Shown piece by piece: positions 24,901-34,099 of a stretch of 64,000 bases of DNA (position 1 is the first letter of the stretch; every line of letters starts with the position of its first letter). Where the stretch lies: the NCBI RefSeq assembly GCF_025685655.1, contig NZ_JAGSYG010000005.1, positions 248,001 to 312,000 on the forward strand, written 5' to 3'. The notes under the pieces were generated by a model. That model saw only the letters and a program-made list of their open reading frames with translations. It was not told where the DNA came from and made no database searches. This DNA is from Acidicapsa ligni. GTDB taxonomy: Bacteria > Acidobacteriota > Terriglobia > Terriglobales > Acidobacteriaceae. Made by a program: the position numbers and the translations under genes.

Positions 24901-25427
24901 TGCTTTTTCCGTTACTACAAATCGCAATCGTGAGTGCCTTACTGGTGTACTTTGGCCAGTGGCGTCGCAACATGCGTCGTCGCAATGTCCAAAGTTGGGA
25001 TGGCCTTCTCGGCCAGCTTCGTTCCGACTGGAGCGCACGTGATCTGAGCGATCAGTTTCTGTGGAAGGAAGGCCTGAACGCGACCACCGACGATATCTGG
25101 CAGCGTCTGGATGGCCCCAAGGGGCTTTGGGCGATGTTTCAGAATGCGCGCGTCATGCTTGAAATGGCTGATTACGCCAAGCGCAACTCTTCGGAATTGA
25201 ATCCCATCGATCCAATGATTCTGGAAGCTCTTCGCAGCGATGCCATGCAGATTCGCCTTTGCGTTCTGATGGCCCTCGGTCAATATGCGTTGAGCAAGGC
25301 AACTGCAGGCGTGAAGGTCAATGCCTTCCGCGCAGCCAGCCTCTACAGTGGCATGGCAGCACGCATGACCATCCTGCTTCAGGACCACGCGGCACTCGTC
25401 CTACCGGACTTCGTCGCAGCGATGTAA
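24900..25427 (+). CDS. Uncharacterised protein with N-terminal membrane anchor
   Basis: This 175-residue protein begins with one hydrophobic helix (residues 2-19, LFPLLQIAIVSALLVYFG) followed by the positive stretch RRNMRRRN, so it is probably anchored with a cytoplasmic domain. The remainder is predicted mostly helical (QSWDGLLGQLRSDW to HAALVLPDFVAAM). Its ATG overlaps the stop of the preceding membrane gene, which makes a two-gene unit. A strong terminator follows at 25449. No known domain is recognised. Confidence 0.75.
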   Translation: MLFPLLQIAIVSALLVYFGQWRRNMRRRNVQSWDGLLGQLRSDWSARDLSDQFLWKEGLNATTDDIWQRLDGPKGLWAMFQNARVMLEMADYAKRNSSELNPIDPMILEALRSDAMQIRLCVLMALGQYALSKATAGVKVNAFRAASLYSGMAARMTILLQDHAALVLPDFVAAM

Positions 25428-25448
25428 TTCTCTCCCAGAACGAAAAGA

Positions 25449-25482
25449 AGCCCCGGACCTGCTTCAGGTCCGGGGCTTTTGC
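25449..25482. terminator. Strong hairpin terminator, possibly bidirectional
   Basis: AGCCCCGGACCTG (25449-25461) pairs perfectly with CAGGTCCGGGGCT (25465-25477), with a three-base loop and a TTTT run after it. AAAAGA on the other side could serve the convergent aldo/keto reductase gene. Confidence 0.9.
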
Positions 25483-25498
25483 TTTGTCTGAAGTCAGG

Positions 25499-26476
25499 CT
25501 AGACCGGATTTTCAGAGAGGAACTTGCCAATGAGCGCAAACTCTTCCTCGCTCAGCCGGAAGTGTAGTGCCGCCGCTAATTCCTTGACCTGTTCTCCGCT
25601 TCGTCCGCCGACAATCGCCGCCGTGATCGCTGGATTATGCAGTGTCCAGGCGACAGCCACAACTCCTGGCTGTACTCCGTGTGCAGAGCCGATCTCGCGT
25701 AGAAGCTCGACCAGTCGCATATTTCGGCTTAGCCGAGGTTCGTTGAACTCTATCGCCTTGCGCCGCCAGTCATCCGCAGGCATCGCGGCTACCCGTTCAG
25801 CGCTCATCCGCCCGGTCAACAAACCGCTGACCATGGGGGAGTAGTTGATGACTCCGATGTTGTTCTGTTCACAATACGGCAGAATTTCAGCCGCCACTGC
25901 CGGACGCAGCATTGAGTAAGGAGGCTGCAGGGAAGTAATAGGCGCGATTTCCTGGGCTCGCTTCATCTGGTTCACGTCAAAGTTGGACACACCGATCCAG
26001 CGAATTTTGCCAGCTTTTTGTTGTTTCGCCAGTTCAGCCCAACCTTCTTCGATTTCCTCGTTGGGTTTGGGCCAATGTATCTGGTAGAGATCAATCGTCT
26101 CGACGCCCAGGCGCCGTAGAGATGCCTCCAGCTCTTCTGCTACTGAAGCGGCCTTGATGCTGTGGTAAATCTGACGGTCGGCGTTCCAGCGCATTGAGCA
26201 TTTCGTAAAGACCAGCGGTTTGTATGCGCTGCTCTTCACCGCTTTCCCAACGATTTCTTCAGAGTGTCCCAGCCCGTAAACGGCGGCTGTATCGATCCAG
26301 TTGATGCCCGCGTCAAGAGCGGCGTGAATAGCGTGTATGGAGTCCGTATCTTCCTGGGCGCCCCAGCCAAAATCCCAATTGCCACCGCCAATGGCCCATG
26401 CGCCAAAGCCGATCGCCGTCAGTTTGAGGTCTGAGTTGCCAAGTTGTTTCAAGGGAAGGGAAGCTGTCTCGGTCAT
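25499..26476 (-). CDS. Aldo/keto reductase
   Basis: This 325-residue NADPH-dependent TIM-barrel oxidoreductase has the catalytic tetrad in order: Asp in NWIDTAAVYG, Tyr in AVYGLGHSEE, Lys in PLVFTKC and His in LYQIHWPKP. GVSNFDVNQMKRAQ and the cofactor region AIVGGRSGEQV are typical of the family. It probably reduces small aldehydes or ketones, or works in sugar metabolism; substrate is not evident. It is adjacent to an M29 aminopeptidase gene on the same strand, with a palindromic repeat in the gap. Confidence 0.92.
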   Translation of the reverse strand: MTETASLPLKQLGNSDLKLTAIGFGAWAIGGGNWDFGWGAQEDTDSIHAIHAALDAGINWIDTAAVYGLGHSEEIVGKAVKSSAYKPLVFTKCSMRWNADRQIYHSIKAASVAEELEASLRRLGVETIDLYQIHWPKPNEEIEEGWAELAKQQKAGKIRWIGVSNFDVNQMKRAQEIAPITSLQPPYSMLRPAVAAEILPYCEQNNIGVINYSPMVSGLLTGRMSAERVAAMPADDWRRKAIEFNEPRLSRNMRLVELLREIGSAHGVQPGVVAVAWTLHNPAITAAIVGGRSGEQVKELAAALHFRLSEEEFALIGKFLSENPV

Positions 26477-26500
26477 ATGTCCAGCATAGACGCACAGGGC

Positions 26501-26534
26501 GAGCGATAGGCCGCATGGAAACGACCTATCGCTC
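26501..26534. repeat. GAGCGATAG palindrome, copy 1
   Basis: GAGCGATAGG (26501-26510) and CCTATCGCTC (26525-26534) form a perfect ten-base stem around a 14-base loop between the aldo/keto reductase and M29 genes. The same core occurs as a palindrome at 35442-35470, so this looks like a dispersed element as well as a possible hairpin terminator. Confidence 0.55.
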
Positions 26535-26593
26535 TATTGATTTATATGATTGGGAGAGTAAGCAGCTTCATGCGCTTGCTCTGGAGTGGCAGT

Positions 26594-27640
26594 TCAAGCT
26601 GCGATTAGAAACCGTCCATCGCGCATGATCTGTTCCTGGCCATCCGCAGACTCCAGCCAGATATTGAACCCTAGCCCCACCACATCGATATGTGTACCGG
26701 AGCGCCAGGGCGCGCCCGTGTGTTCGCCGTAGGGATTGCCAAAGGCTATATGAATCCCGGGAAATTTCTCATCCTGCAAGATGTTTCCGATCACTCGTTC
26801 AACGCCAAGGTTGGTCCCAATTGCAAACTCGCCGACTCGATCCGAATTCTCATCGGTATGCGTGTAGGCCCAGAAGTCGGCCTCAAGCGCCTTGTTCGAG
26901 CTTGAGCAGCTAACAATCCGGTTTCCGGCAATCTCAATCGTCAGCGGAGTCTCATGTAGCAGCCCGTAGCGCGCGCACAGCCAGTCGCCAACGACGCCAT
27001 CCACTACAAAACGGCCGTTGACCTCACCCGGCGAGGTAAAACACTCCCCACCGGGCAGATTGCCCCACTTTTCCGGACTGATGATTCCGCTTGTCTTGAA
27101 CCACTTGTATCCCGGATTCATTTCGGCGGTGATATCGGTTCCGGCGGCGGTTGTCGCGCGAATCCGTGTTGCTTTCTTTACCCGGTCCAGCACCTGCTGC
27201 GAAAGCCGGTCCACGAGGTTGAAATCCGCTCGCATCCCCTGGCACATAATCTCGGCGGTGATATTCACCATATGCGCATGGCGCATGTGGCGGCGATTTA
27301 CTACATCGGTCATCTGCATCCGCGAACGCAGCTCATTCTGCTGCACTTGCACGGCAAAGATCGACACCTGCGAACTCTCCATATCGGCCAGCACTTCACT
27401 GGGCATCTCCAGCAGCGGGCGCGGCGCCAGATCTTCCAGGAGAAATGCATTCCATTCGCAGCCACGTGCCGCCAGTTGCTCGCCAATAGAGGCTGCAATC
27501 TGTTCCGTTGCCCGGTCGGTTATCAGAGTCACCTTTTCCGACGGTTCGATGCGCAGGCAGGTCGTCACAGCGGACTGCGCACCAGGCGCAAATTCGATCG
27601 GATAGGGAAGATGCAAGAGTTCTTTGGCAGTTGATGTCAC
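26594..27640 (-). CDS. M29-type (thermophilic/AmpS-like) aminopeptidase
   Basis: This 348-residue protein matches the M29 aminopeptidase family. The metal ligands can be picked out in the C-terminal half: Glu in LPGGECFTSP, Glu in VGEFAIGTN, His in GIHIAFGNP and the His-Asp pair of SGTHIDVV. It should remove N-terminal residues from peptides in the cytoplasm using two metal ions. The start is GTG with GGAG five bases upstream. Length is slightly short against about 400 for AmpS, mainly at the N-terminus. Confidence in the family is good, in the peptide specificity none. Confidence 0.82.
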   Translation of the reverse strand: MTSTAKELLHLPYPIEFAPGAQSAVTTCLRIEPSEKVTLITDRATEQIAASIGEQLAARGCEWNAFLLEDLAPRPLLEMPSEVLADMESSQVSIFAVQVQQNELRSRMQMTDVVNRRHMRHAHMVNITAEIMCQGMRADFNLVDRLSQQVLDRVKKATRIRATTAAGTDITAEMNPGYKWFKTSGIISPEKWGNLPGGECFTSPGEVNGRFVVDGVVGDWLCARYGLLHETPLTIEIAGNRIVSCSSSNKALEADFWAYTHTDENSDRVGEFAIGTNLGVERVIGNILQDEKFPGIHIAFGNPYGEHTGAPWRSGTHIDVVGLGFNIWLESADGQEQIMRDGRFLIAA

Positions 27641-27946
27641 GCGGACTCCGAAATCGGGCGGTCAAAACACGCCATGATCTTCTTTGAGCCTACCGGAAAT
27701 TTCACCCAATTGAAATGAGAAGAATCTAGCGCTTTCTGATAGGGATGCCCCTTAAACGGATGTTCTTTTTATCAAAAGAGCGATTCGAACGTTTCAATAT
27801 ATGAACAGCCCTGCGTTGGATGGATCAATTCAAGTTATTCATAATAATACGCTTAACTCTAAACTAAAGTAACCATCCTGATGCTCTGACGGGAAATTTA
27901 ACCACTGTTCACGTTTTGTTAAATTTGCCCCAAGTCACTGCTTCCT
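27641..27946. other. Intergenic region upstream of the TonB-dependent receptor
   Basis: This AT-rich 306-base gap between divergent genes holds no gene. A possible promoter for the receptor is TTGGAT (27816-27821) with CATAAT (27840-27845) 18 bases later. No other conserved site is recognised. Confidence 0.35.
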
Positions 27947-30900
27947 ATGCTTGTCGCTATGAAACTAACGATAAGAAACCTTTCTATTTCTTTTTTGGCA
28001 GGCCTGCTATTCATTCTGGGAAGTACGCTCGCCAGGGCGCAGTTTGAAGACGGCAGCCTAGTTGGCACCATTCACGATCCAAGCGGCGCAGCTATTCCGG
28101 GCGCGATGGTCTCAGCCACGAACAACGCTACCGGCATCGTCGCCAAAGCCGCTGCCAACGCCACGGGCGATTATGAGTTCCCGTCGCTCCGCGTAGGGGT
28201 ATACACCGTCCGTGCCGAGGCGCAGGGCTTTTCGGCAGCCGTTGCCCAGGAGATCAACATCTCCGTTGCGGGCCGCACCCGTATCAATCTTGAATTGAAG
28301 ATCGGTGGAACGGAAAACACGGTCGAAGTAACCGGCGTCTCCCTCGCGCTGGAGACTGAGACCAGCGAACGCGGTCAGAATATCTCCAATTACCAGACCG
28401 AAGCACTGCCACTGGTCTCGCGGCAATACTCCGATTTGCTCGGCCTCGTAACCGGCTCACGGCAGGCACCTACGGCTGCGACCACCACGGCAGCCACCAG
28501 CCTCGTTCGCGCCGGATCCTACAATGTCAATGGCCAGCGCAGCATGTTCAATAACTTCCTGCTCGACGGTATGGACAACAACGCTTACGGTGAGAGCAAT
28601 CAGGGTTTTGACAACCAGATCATCGCTCCTCCGCCTGACTCTATCGCGCAGTTTGAGGTCGTCACCAATAACGAAAGCGCGCAGTATGGCCGCTCTTCCG
28701 GCGCGACCATCAACGTTGCCTCGGCCAGCGGAACCAATAAGTTTCACACGACTCTCTACGAATTCATCCGCAACACCGACCTGAACGCTGCTGGTTTTTT
28801 CAAGCCTACGGTTGGCACCACGCCGTTCCAGAAGCCGGTATTCAACCGCAATCAGTTCGGCTTCAACCTCGGTGGACCTATTCTGAAAGACAAGCTCTTC
28901 TTCTTTCTGGATTACGAAGGCTTCCGCCAGACACTCAAGCCGCTTGTCGTCCTGACGATGCCTACGCAGGCTGAACTGAAGGGCGTTCTGGCTGTGGATG
29001 TTCAGGACCCGCTTGCCCCCGGCACCGTTTATAAGGCCGGTACCTCGCTGCTGACCTCGCCTGATATTTCGCCGCTCTCCCGGCAACTTCTCGGCTATTT
29101 CAGCGGGCTGCAGAATCTTCCGCTCTCTGGCGCAGCAGGTTCAGGCCTCGCATCGAACGACTACCCGAGCGAAGCACCCTTCACCGACAACTCCGACAAG
29201 GGCAGCCTGCGGCTTGACTACCAGGAGAATGCCAGCAGCTCCTGGTTCCTGCACATCAGTGATCGTAAGGAAACCGGCATCAACTACCCGACAATTCCGC
29301 TGCCTCTCGACGGCCAGACCAACGGTCGTACGTTGATTCATGACGAGCAGGTAGCTGCCGGTTACACGCATCTCTTTGGGTCCAACAAGGTTCTCGACGC
29401 ACGCCTCGGCCTCTCAGGTACACGCGGCGGCAAGTTCTCGCTGTCGATTGGCGACGATGCCTTTAATATCCCTGGTCTGCCGACCGACCCAACCGTAGCG
29501 GGTGGACTGCCGTCCACGTCCATCACGGGTGGATACACTGCTTTTGGCCGCCAGAGCACCAATCCGCAATGGCAATATCCCTCGCTGCTCGACCCCAAGA
29601 TTAATTACTCCTGGGTGCGCGGCCATCACTCCTTCAAGTTCGGCTACGAGTTCGAGCATGTCTGGATGGAAGTTCAGGACTCCAACCCGCTCTACGGCTC
29701 CTTCTCTTACGGCGGCGGTTTCAGCGCCTGCCCGCTTCTCGCAGACGGATCGACCGATCCCAACTGCGCTAATCCCAAGGCCGCCGCCGACACCTACTGG
29801 GCTGACTTCCTCTTTGGAACCACCAACAACTACGCTCTCGCCACCTACTTCCTCGCGCACCTGCTCCAGACTATGCACAGCACGTACGCGCAGGATGACT
29901 GGCATGCTACCTCCAAGCTGACGCTCAATCTTGGCCTCCGCTGGGAGTATGGTTCGCCTTACTCGGAAGTACACAACCACCTCTCCAACTTCGATCCGAC
30001 CGCCACGTCCACGGCGACAGCCCTGCTGCTCGCCAAAAGCGGAAGCACCTACGATCGCACCCTGGTCAATCCGGATTACGCTGACTGGGCCCCGCGCCTG
30101 GGCTTTGCCTATGCAGTTACGCCAAAGTTCGCGGTTCGCGGCGGATACGGTATCAGCTATATCCACTACACGCGCGCGGGTTCAGGCGACATCCTGGCCA
30201 TCAACGCGCCGTTTGCGCTCTTTGTCTCCGTACCGCAGAAGCCCAACACTGCTGGCTATCGGACCGTTGACCAGGGCTTCCCACAGGGCCTGGCCTCGAA
30301 CTTCAATCCGGCTACGGACAACATCACCTACATCCCCAGGGACACCCGCGATAGCCGCGTTCAGAGCTACTTCCTCAGCGGGCAATACGAACTGGCAAAG
30401 AACACTATCCTCGACATCGCTTACGTCGGCAACATTGGCGGTCGCCTACAGGGCTTCCTGAATGCTAACCAGATCAATCCCGCGAAGGGCTTTACCCGTC
30501 CCTACGCCAACATCTGGCCCAGCGATATTACAGAAGCGCTGAACGGCTTCAAGTCCAACTACAACTCGCTCCAGGCGCGTTATGAACAGCGCTTTGTTGC
30601 CGGTCTGACGTTGCTCAACTCCTTCACCTGGTCGCATGCGCTCGATAACGCCAGCGCCTCGCTTGAGGGCAACACGCCTTCTCCGCAGGATGGCAACAAC
30701 ATCCAGGCGGACTATAGCCAGTCTGACTACAATCTGCCCATCGCCAACGTGACCAGCCTCGTATACGACCTACCTGTGGGGCATGGACGGCGCTTTATGG
30801 CCAGCAGCAATCGAGTTACGGAAGCCGTTCTCGGTGGATGGCAAATCAGCGCTATCAACACCATGCAGGCCGGAACGCCTTTCAACCTCGGTTACACGCC

Positions 30901-31357
30901 TAACTCAGCCAACGCCGTTTCACCGCAAATCACGGCGACTTATCGCGGAGCCAATGAATACCGCCCTAACGTCGTCCCCGGCGTGAAGCCATTTGAGAAG
31001 ACGACGCTCTCCAGTGGTTATATCCAGTATGTGAACTACGCAGCTTACACACTGCCCGGCACGAAAGATGCGAGCGGTGCCCTCCTCAGCCCATTCGGTA
31101 ACGCCAGCCGCAACCCGGGCCGAACGCCGGCGTATTACACAACCGATCTGGACTTTAACAAACGCTTCAACACTCCGATTGACGGCATGAAGGTTGAGTT
31201 CCGCGGCGAACTCTATAACGTCTTCAATCACACGAACCTCTACCTGCCCTCCAGCGGCCTGGGCGGAGTCCCGGGCAGCGCGCCTACCAGCGGAGGCACA
31301 ATCACCAGCACCTTTGAGCCGCGTATCGTGCAGTTCGGTCTCAAGGTCATCTACTAA
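27947..31357 (+). CDS. Oar-like TonB-dependent receptor with carboxypeptidase-regulatory domain
   Basis: This large outer-membrane protein (1136 residues) begins with a signal peptide ending around TLARAQ. A carboxypeptidase-regulatory-like beta domain follows (about 30-120: GTIHDPSGAAIPGAMVSATN), then a plug with NVNGQRSMFNNFLLDGMDNN, then a long beta-barrel ending with the aromatic FGLKVIY. The type is expanded in Acidobacteriota and probably imports oligosaccharides or other large nutrients with TonB energy, or works like Myxococcus Oar. Two in-frame ATGs (27947 and 27959) are possible. It is monocistronic, with a strong terminator 30 bases after the stop. Confidence 0.93.
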   Translation: MLVAMKLTIRNLSISFLAGLLFILGSTLARAQFEDGSLVGTIHDPSGAAIPGAMVSATNNATGIVAKAAANATGDYEFPSLRVGVYTVRAEAQGFSAAVAQEINISVAGRTRINLELKIGGTENTVEVTGVSLALETETSERGQNISNYQTEALPLVSRQYSDLLGLVTGSRQAPTAATTTAATSLVRAGSYNVNGQRSMFNNFLLDGMDNNAYGESNQGFDNQIIAPPPDSIAQFEVVTNNESAQYGRSSGATINVASASGTNKFHTTLYEFIRNTDLNAAGFFKPTVGTTPFQKPVFNRNQFGFNLGGPILKDKLFFFLDYEGFRQTLKPLVVLTMPTQAELKGVLAVDVQDPLAPGTVYKAGTSLLTSPDISPLSRQLLGYFSGLQNLPLSGAAGSGLASNDYPSEAPFTDNSDKGSLRLDYQENASSSWFLHISDRKETGINYPTIPLPLDGQTNGRTLIHDEQVAAGYTHLFGSNKVLDARLGLSGTRGGKFSLSIGDDAFNIPGLPTDPTVAGGLPSTSITGGYTAFGRQSTNPQWQYPSLLDPKINYSWVRGHHSFKFGYEFEHVWMEVQDSNPLYGSFSYGGGFSACPLLADGSTDPNCANPKAAADTYWADFLFGTTNNYALATYFLAHLLQTMHSTYAQDDWHATSKLTLNLGLRWEYGSPYSEVHNHLSNFDPTATSTATALLLAKSGSTYDRTLVNPDYADWAPRLGFAYAVTPKFAVRGGYGISYIHYTRAGSGDILAINAPFALFVSVPQKPNTAGYRTVDQGFPQGLASNFNPATDNITYIPRDTRDSRVQSYFLSGQYELAKNTILDIAYVGNIGGRLQGFLNANQINPAKGFTRPYANIWPSDITEALNGFKSNYNSLQARYEQRFVAGLTLLNSFTWSHALDNASASLEGNTPSPQDGNNIQADYSQSDYNLPIANVTSLVYDLPVGHGRRFMASSNRVTEAVLGGWQISAINTMQAGTPFNLGYTPNSANAVSPQITATYRGANEYRPNVVPGVKPFEKTTLSSGYIQYVNYAAYTLPGTKDASGALLSPFGNASRNPGRTPAYYTTDLDFNKRFNTPIDGMKVEFRGELYNVFNHTNLYLPSSGLGGVPGSAPTSGGTITSTFEPRIVQFGLKVIY

Positions 31358-31387
31358 ACCAGTTCCAATTCCGAAGGAACACAGGTA

Positions 31388-31420
31388 CCCAGGTCTCAAA
31401 CCAGAGACCTGGGCTTTTTA
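31388..31420 (+). terminator. Hairpin terminator after the TonB-dependent receptor
   Basis: CCCAGGTCTC (31388-31397) pairs perfectly with GAGACCTGGG (31404-31413), followed by CTTTTTA. Confidence 0.92.
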
Positions 31421-31514
31421 TATAAAGCACAAATGTTTGTCCTAATAACTCTCTTTACACTCACCAATCGCAGGCATACTCTGTCCAAAGGTAACTTCTG
31501 CGGTGAGGTGCCAG

Positions 31515-32051
31515 ATGAAACGAATCCTTTTTCCACTTCTGCTCCTGACGACATTGCCAGCCCTAAGCCAACAAACTCAGCAGTCACAGAGGGGCCTCAT
31601 CCTCAACGACTCCGGAGTATTTGTATTCGAACCGGCGAATGATGCCGGATGCGAGGAGAAGATCGTCCGCGCCTCTTTTAACCGGCCCGCACAGCTAATA
31701 CTGGTTGCCGCGTCCGACAGGCATTCCGCCGCAGACAAACGTTCCGCTGCTGTACCGACGCTCACGGTGCATGTTACAAATCAAAGCACAAAGCCAGTTA
31801 GAGCCGTGGAACTGCTCGCTCGTTTCAAAGTCAAAGATAGTCCCTATCAACTGGACTCCACCATACGCGAGCTTCCGCTGCATCTCTCCATTGGCGAGGG
31901 CTCACAGCAGCTTGCCCTGGCTGAGTCCGTGCTGGGCTTTGAGAGTCTATCTATCGAACAAGTCACCTACGCCGACGGCACGACGTGGAAGCCAGCCCAG
32001 CACACTTGCAGTTATCATCCGACTCCAAGCCCGTCATTGGTGGCCAGATAG
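31515..32051 (+). CDS. Small secreted hypothetical protein
   Basis: This protein of about 178 residues has a signal peptide (KRILFPLLLLTTLPALSQQ) and a mature domain of mostly beta character that looks immunoglobulin-like: LTVHVTNQSTKPVRAVELLARFKVK followed by LPLHLSIGEGSQQLALAES. The ATG at 31515 is chosen because GAGG lies six bases upstream; a GTG at 31503 is in frame. It probably acts in the periplasm. It converges on the YbdK-type gene. No family is recognised. Confidence 0.7.
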   Translation: MKRILFPLLLLTTLPALSQQTQQSQRGLILNDSGVFVFEPANDAGCEEKIVRASFNRPAQLILVAASDRHSAADKRSAAVPTLTVHVTNQSTKPVRAVELLARFKVKDSPYQLDSTIRELPLHLSIGEGSQQLALAESVLGFESLSIEQVTYADGTTWKPAQHTCSYHPTPSPSLVAR

Positions 32052-32110
32052 CAGCGTTAGTCCTCGAAGATGAGCGGGAAGATGCGGGGGAAGATAGGCT
32101 AATAGAGCCG

Positions 32111-33220
32111 TCAGAACAAGCCCGCCGCCGTCTCCTCCGCCATGTAATCCACAACGGCGTTGAGATCTCCGCCCGTTCGTTCAAACACTGCTAACTGCCG
32201 GTCAGCCCCCGTGCCTGTTTCAAGAATATGGCGAATGTCTTCGACCGCGCTTCTGCTGCCTAACTCATCCAGTTCCGGATCGACTAACTCAAGATACTCC
32301 AGGATAAGTTCGCGCTCCGGTACTTCCTGCTCCTTGCCGAAGTCAATCAGGTTGCCATCTAACCCATAACGCACGGCGCGAAACTTGTTCTCCATCAGCA
32401 ATGGCCGCGCGTATTGGCGAAAGTCCAGGTTGCGCTCGTGAAGACGGCATAACATTGCCGCCGTGGCCTGAATCAATGCCGCAACTGCAATCGACTCCGA
32501 AGCACGGAGAGGAATATCGCAGGCCCTCACCTCGACCGTATCGAAGTAGGGATGCGGTCGAATATCCCACCATATTTTCTTGGCATCATCGATGCATTTG
32601 GTCTTGATCAGCAGGTTGACATAGTTCTCAAAAGCGGAATAACTCGCAAACTCATCCGGAATGCCCGTGCGTGGGAAGGTTTCAAACACTTTGGCGCGAT
32701 AGCCTTTGTAACCCGTATTCAACCCGAGCCAAAAAGGTGAGTTAGTCGTAAGCGCCATGATATGCGGCAGAAAGTAGCGCATCGAATTCATGGTGCGAAT
32801 CGCCACCTCACGATCCTCGATGCCGATATGCACATGCAAGCCGAAGATCAGGTTGGATCGCGCGACTAACTGCAGGTCCTTCACCACCTGGCGATAGCGC
32901 GGGTCGGGATGGATCTCCTGCTTTCTCCAGTCTGCAAAAGGGTGAGTAGCGCCGGCGACCAACGTGAGTTGATTCTCCTTTGCCAGCCGGATCATCTGCC
33001 GCCGCAGGTCGTATAAGTCTTCGCGCGCTTCTTCGATGTTGTGGCAGATGCGCGTTCCTACCTCGACAACGGACTGGTGCATCTCTGCCTTGACGCGCTC
33101 TTCAAGACGCATCTTGCCCTGCGAAAGCATCTCCGTAGCAATATGAGAGCGCAGGTCACGGGTGACAGGATCGATTGTCTGGTATTCCTCTTCAATGCCG
33201 AGCGTAAAGGATGGCCGCAT
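32111..33220 (-). CDS. YbdK-type carboxylate-amine ligase (GCS2 family)
   Basis: This 369-residue protein belongs to the glutamate-cysteine ligase 2 family. LGIEEEYQTID at the N-terminus carries the metal-binding glutamates, HVHIGIED and NSPFWLGLNTGYKGYR are family motifs, and TVEVRACDIPLRASE holds further active-site residues. It should ligate a carboxylate to an amine using ATP; E. coli YbdK has weak glutamate-cysteine ligase activity, but the natural substrate is unknown. AGGAG lies five bases before the ATG. An ATP-grasp ligase lies 0.9 kb away beyond alkB, and two esterases 11 kb away, which recalls known amidoligase gene sets. Confidence 0.88.
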   Translation of the reverse strand: MRPSFTLGIEEEYQTIDPVTRDLRSHIATEMLSQGKMRLEERVKAEMHQSVVEVGTRICHNIEEAREDLYDLRRQMIRLAKENQLTLVAGATHPFADWRKQEIHPDPRYRQVVKDLQLVARSNLIFGLHVHIGIEDREVAIRTMNSMRYFLPHIMALTTNSPFWLGLNTGYKGYRAKVFETFPRTGIPDEFASYSAFENYVNLLIKTKCIDDAKKIWWDIRPHPYFDTVEVRACDIPLRASESIAVAALIQATAAMLCRLHERNLDFRQYARPLLMENKFRAVRYGLDGNLIDFGKEQEVPERELILEYLELVDPELDELGSRSAVEDIRHILETGTGADRQLAVFERTGGDLNAVVDYMAEETAAGLF

Positions 33221-33344
33221 GGAATCTCCTGTCAGGGTTTTTCACAGCTTTCCGCCAATTGTAAGGCCCACATCCGGATCTAAAGACAACATCAAAACAT
33301 TTCGCCATATATTCGCCTTTTGCGTTAAGATAAACGTGCGTGCA

Positions 33345-34025
33345 ATGAACCTCTTTTCCCAATTCGAAACTGAACCCACCCATGAGGAACTTTTCCCTGG
33401 AGCCGTTCTGATGCGAGGCCTGGCGCTTCCGCTGGATAGGGAACTCCTTGCTGCTGTTGAAGATATCGCTACTGTAATCCCATTTCGCCACATGACGACG
33501 TCGGGCGGGCTGAAAATGCATGTGGTCAGTACGGGGTGTGGGCCGCGCCAGGTCCATGATCGCGTCCCATTTCGGTACGGCGCCCCATCGTCTGTGCCGT
33601 CCATGCCAGGTTTCCCTGATTCACCCCAGGCAACAGAGAATCATGCGCGGCCTCCGATGCCGGAAGTTTTTCATTCGTTTGCGATTCAAGCTGCAACTCT
33701 CGCCGGTTTCCCGCGCTTTCGTCCCGACTCTGGGCACATCAATCGCTATCACGCTGGAATCAAACTCGGCCTTCATCAGGACCGCGACGAAAACGACCTG
33801 CGTCAACCCATCGTGAGCGTCTCGCTGGGGCTGTCAGCAGTGTTTTTGCTCGGCGGCCTGGAACGAAGTGAGAAACCGCGCCACATTCTGCTTGAGCATG
33901 GAGATGTAATTGTCTGGGGTGGTCCATCGCGCCTGCGCTTCCACGGTGTACAGCCGCTGAAGCCCGGCAGCCATCTACTCACCGGTGTGTACCGCTATAA
34001 CCTGACCTTCCGCAAGACGCACTAA
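33345..34025 (+). CDS. alkB: Alpha-ketoglutarate-dependent DNA dealkylase AlkB
   Basis: This Fe(II)/2-oxoglutarate dioxygenase removes methyl lesions such as 1-methyladenine and 3-methylcytosine from DNA. The signature is very close to E. coli AlkB: INRYHAGIKLGLHQDRDE with the His and Asp iron ligands, IVSVSLGLSAVFLLGGLER, LEHGDVIVWGGPSRLRFHGV with the second His, and YRYNLTFR with the 2-oxoglutarate arginines. The ATG at 33345 gives 226 residues, near the 216 of the E. coli protein; an upstream in-frame ATG would add 61 unrelated residues. No clear ribosome site is seen. It converges on an ATP-grasp gene with a long hairpin between. Confidence 0.94.
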   Translation: MNLFSQFETEPTHEELFPGAVLMRGLALPLDRELLAAVEDIATVIPFRHMTTSGGLKMHVVSTGCGPRQVHDRVPFRYGAPSSVPSMPGFPDSPQATENHARPPMPEVFHSFAIQAATLAGFPRFRPDSGHINRYHAGIKLGLHQDRDENDLRQPIVSVSLGLSAVFLLGGLERSEKPRHILLEHGDVIVWGGPSRLRFHGVQPLKPGSHLLTGVYRYNLTFRKTH

Positions 34026-34041
34026 GTTGTCTCGCAGATGA

Positions 34042-34081
34042 AACACGAATGCCGTGCGATGAACCGCACGGCATTCGTGTT
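34042..34081. terminator. Long perfect hairpin between convergent genes
   Basis: AACACGAATGCCGTGCG (34042-34058) pairs perfectly with CGCACGGCATTCGTGTT (34065-34081) around a six-base loop. It lies between the stops of alkB and the ATP-grasp gene and could end both transcripts, although no long T-tract follows. Confidence 0.7.
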
Positions 34082-34099
34082 GACGGATGGAAGCGCTTA

